This document shows, piece by piece, positions 61,556 to 64,000 of a DNA stretch of 64,000 nucleotides (the stretch's first letter is position 1; each line of letters begins with the position of its first letter). The stretch comes from Proteles cristata cristata (lineage: Eukaryota > Chordata > Mammalia > Carnivora > Hyaenidae): positions 59,998 through 123,997 of the forward strand of contig JAESUZ010000353.1 of the NCBI GenBank assembly GCA_017311185.1, read 5' to 3'. The position numbers and the translations under genes were made by a program. The notes beneath the pieces were generated by a model. The model worked only from the letters and a program-made list of their open reading frames with translations. It was not told where the DNA came from and made no database searches.

Positions 61556-61944
61556 ATAAATATATATATTTAGTACCAAATTATCATATATATTTTTTCT
61601 GCATTCAAGTTAAAGGCTTTGAATGTTTTTTCAATTATGAAATATGGATACTAATATACTAATGTATCTTATGATCATTGGTAGTTTTTGCTTAACATGT
61701 ACAGAAACTCAGTGCTTCCTATGATGTAGATGTTAAGTTAAAGTTACAACTGAGTTATAGCACCTAGTGCAGTATTCTCAAAAGCTTAAAATTAAAGGTT
61801 GACACTTACGTTTGCTTCTTTTTCACATAACCCATCATGTTTTTGTAAATTATAAACAATGTCCCCTGGTCAATCAGGAAGAAAATATAACTTCTTCCTT
61901 TAGAGAACAGGAAATGGCTAATTTTTAGTGAGACACATAGAAAT

Positions 61945-62104
61945 TTGTTGCCAAACCCTTTGGGGGAACCATCCAATCTGGCTGAGTCACATGGTCCTGA
62001 GCTGCATGTTCAGAGTTGTTCTGGACTAGAGTCAGAGTCTGGCCTTTCTTTTTCTGCACTGAGTGGGGTGCAGGCTGCCCTCAGGAAGGTGGTGGGCTTG
62101 CCTT
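61945..62104 (+). repeat. Unidentified interspersed repeat, copy B
   Basis: TGTTCAGAGTTGTTCTGGAC, TAGAGTCAGAGTCTGGCCTT, GAGTGGGGTGCAGG and GGAAGGTGGTGGGCTTG match the reverse complement of 58904-59008. It ends exactly where the MLT1-like LTR begins, so the LTR may have inserted into it. Confidence 0.6.
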
Positions 62105-62107
62105 CAT

Positions 62108-62478
62108 GTGCCTTAGTCTATATGGGCTGCTATAACAAAACATCATCAACTGTGTGGCTTACAAATAACAGAATATTATTTCTCATAGTTCTGGATCCCA
62201 GGAGTCCATCATGAGGGCATCAGCAGATGCAGTGCCTCGTGAGGTCCCACTTTCTGGTTCTTAGAGAACATCTTCTTGCCATGTCTTCATACGGTGGAAG
62301 GGCACTAGGTTCCACTGGAGTCTCTTTTATAAAGGCACCAATTCATTAATGAGGATTCCACCCCCATGACTTAAGTAGCTCCAAAAAGCCCCATCTCTTA
62401 ATATCAGCATCTTTGGGAGTTAAAAATTTCAGCACATGAATTTGGAGGAGACACAAGTCTTCATAGATAGCATATATA
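62108..62478 (-). mobile_element. MLT1-like LTR (ERVL-MaLR family)
   Basis: GGGCTGCTATAACAAAACAT, CTGTGTGGCTTACAAATAAC, ATTTCTCATAGTTCTGGATC, ACGGTGGAAGGGCACTAGGT and ATGAATTTGGAGGAGACACA are the antisense landmarks of a mammalian MaLR LTR. It is a solitary LTR, since no internal gene sequence is seen beside it. Confidence 0.75.
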
Positions 62479-63805
62479 CAGACTATAAAGAGAATCCCTA
62501 AGAAAATAATAACAATCACAGTACCATTGTATTCATTTTACTTAAGAAAGATGCAACTGAGAAAGGGAACTGTACTTTGGGGAAGCAGTCAGAAGTAGCA
62601 CACTATGGAGCCCGTGCCCCCAAAACCTTAACATATCCTCACTAATTATAATACTGAATCTTTACTACTATTGGTGGTGGTAGTGGGATATATTCTCCCC
62701 ACCCTAATTTCTGCTTCAGTTGACCTCTGCTTTTCAGATTGGAGCATACCACCACACTCTCTGATTACTACCATCTCTACTGCTGGACACCTGTGTTACT
62801 TTCACTAGATGCTGCAGTTCATGAAAGACACAGATACTTCTGCTAGAGATTATTACTGTTTCTCAATTCACTTCATCCATAGAAGTTTCACTACTGAGGC
62901 TCAATAATGCTACTTCCTTAGGCACTACGGTCTCATCCAGGTCCCTCTGCCAAGCATCTCTTCTGCCTCACCGCTGCCTGTACTTAGTTTATGGCAAAGG
63001 CTCCCTGTAGTCTCTGCATTCCTGTGGCTCTGCTGTGCTCTATAGTGAAGGGAGAGAAATAGTTCTGTCTTTTCCTATCAGTGTTTTAATTTCTGTCAAG
63101 TAGCATAGCAGAAGTTCCTACAGCCAATAGGGTAAAACTACATTTCCTATATTTACAAATAAATCCCAGCTGCTTCTCAAGACACAGACACAGGTTCACT
63201 GAAAGTTAAACAAGAGGCGAATCAGTGTTAGATGTTATTAGGTGACCCAATTTACACAGTAACAGGAAACATGCATTTAAGGGCAAAGCTTGCCTCTGTT
63301 CCCTGCTCATCAGGGACTCTTTTCCAGGCTGGGTGGTTCTGCTGAATTGCTCTTTCCTATGTCATTGGAAATGAATCACAGGAGCTTCTAATTTTAGCAA
63401 AATACTGTACTTGCTTTTTTCAAACATTGCAGAAGCTGATATAAAAAAGACAACAGGGTCTCACCTTGATTCTCAAGTTTTCATTATTCAAATCCAAAAA
63501 CTTACTGTCTAAACTTAACCACATTTTGGCTAGACCATGTGACTGAGCCCCCCACCTTTTTTTTTTCTTCCCATTCAGCTCCAGGAAGGAAGCAGAACCA
63601 GAAAAATACCTACGGAGAATTAGCTATGCTGATACTCATCATTCTCTCTCCACTAACAGATTTGCAGTGGAAGAAAGGATACAATTAGATGCCTGAGCTT
63701 TTGAGATTTAACACATCAGCTTTTAAGGTTCCCAGGACTTAGGCAGGTCTCAAAGGTAGGTGCCCTTCAGATTTTCATTGTCCTCATAGAACAAAACAAA
63801 AAAAC
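62479..63805. other. No gene seen
   Basis: Unassigned, less AT-rich than average, with no convincing frame. Confidence 0.5.
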
Positions 63806-63911
63806 TTAATATGGAACACATCATGAATTTATATATTATCTTTACACACTGGCCACGCTAACCTTCTCTGTATCAGTCCAACTCTGGTATATGGACTGCA
63901 AAACAAGCAGC
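63806..63911 (-). pseudogene. U6 snRNA retropseudogene
   Basis: Read on the minus strand, the sequence aligns over essentially the whole U6 length (about 106 nt). The block complementary to GGCCACGCTAACCTTCTCTG (from 63851) corresponds to the U6 central domain. AATATGGAAC at 63808 is the complement of the U6 3' end, and GTATATGGACTGC at 63887 that of the U6 5' region. Many substitutions show it is not a working copy. The adjoining A-rich run on the plus strand (about 63790-63804) corresponds to a U-rich tail. Confidence 0.85.
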
Positions 63912-64000
63912 CCGAGTAAAAATGTGAATGTCCCTTCTAGGAGCAGAGTTTGAGCACTAGGCCACGCTTATCAACTGGCTCTTCCTTTCAGATGTATTTT

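Overview
This is a stretch of carnivore nuclear genome, most likely from a feliform (cat-like) species. The window is AT-rich and littered with tRNA-derived CAN-SINEs of the feline SINEC type, whose heads read GGGGCGCCTGGGTGGCT and whose tails end in (AAATA)n. It also holds carnivore L1 copies and older mammalian repeats (MIR, L2, MER5A, MLT1-like LTR, L1M). There are no bacterial-style genes, operons, CRISPR arrays or origins.

The only convincing protein gene is one intronless, GC-rich reading frame at 12721-15012 (+), 763 codons. It belongs to the POM121-like (POM121L) family of nuclear pore membrane protein 121 retrocopies. The lone single-exon POM121L gene in an otherwise gene-poor window resembles the setting of human POM121L12, so orthology to that gene is inferred, not proven. 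The gene sits in an isolated GC-rich, CpG-bearing block (about 12100-15000). A perfect NRF1-type palindrome and two tandem p53-like half-sites lie 130-180 bp upstream of the chosen start codon. No AATAAA or ATTAAA lies between the stop codon and an L1 5'UTR fragment at 16256.

Layout: 1-2040 is unassigned sequence with a MIR fragment. 2041-8682 is a near full-length but broken antisense L1. 8683-11935 is mostly unassigned. 11940-12035 is MIR, then the POM121L promoter, gene and presumed 3'UTR follow (12100-16255). 16256-16826 is a sense L1 5'UTR fragment. From 16.8 kb to 64 kb there is gene-poor DNA with twenty SINEs on both strands, a 5'-truncated antisense L1 (43.9 kb), an L2 of about 2 kb (48.2-50.3 kb), L1M pieces, two MER5-type hAT fragments, an MLT1-like LTR (62.1 kb) and a U6 snRNA pseudogene at the far right end (63.8 kb).

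Several SINEs share diagnostic changes and have near-perfect target-site duplications, which points to a young lineage-specific subfamily. Other items worth checking are two hairpin-forming inverted repeats (39.7 and 61.5 kb), an interspersed repeat seen two or three times that I cannot name, and a SINE with a collapsed duplicated head.
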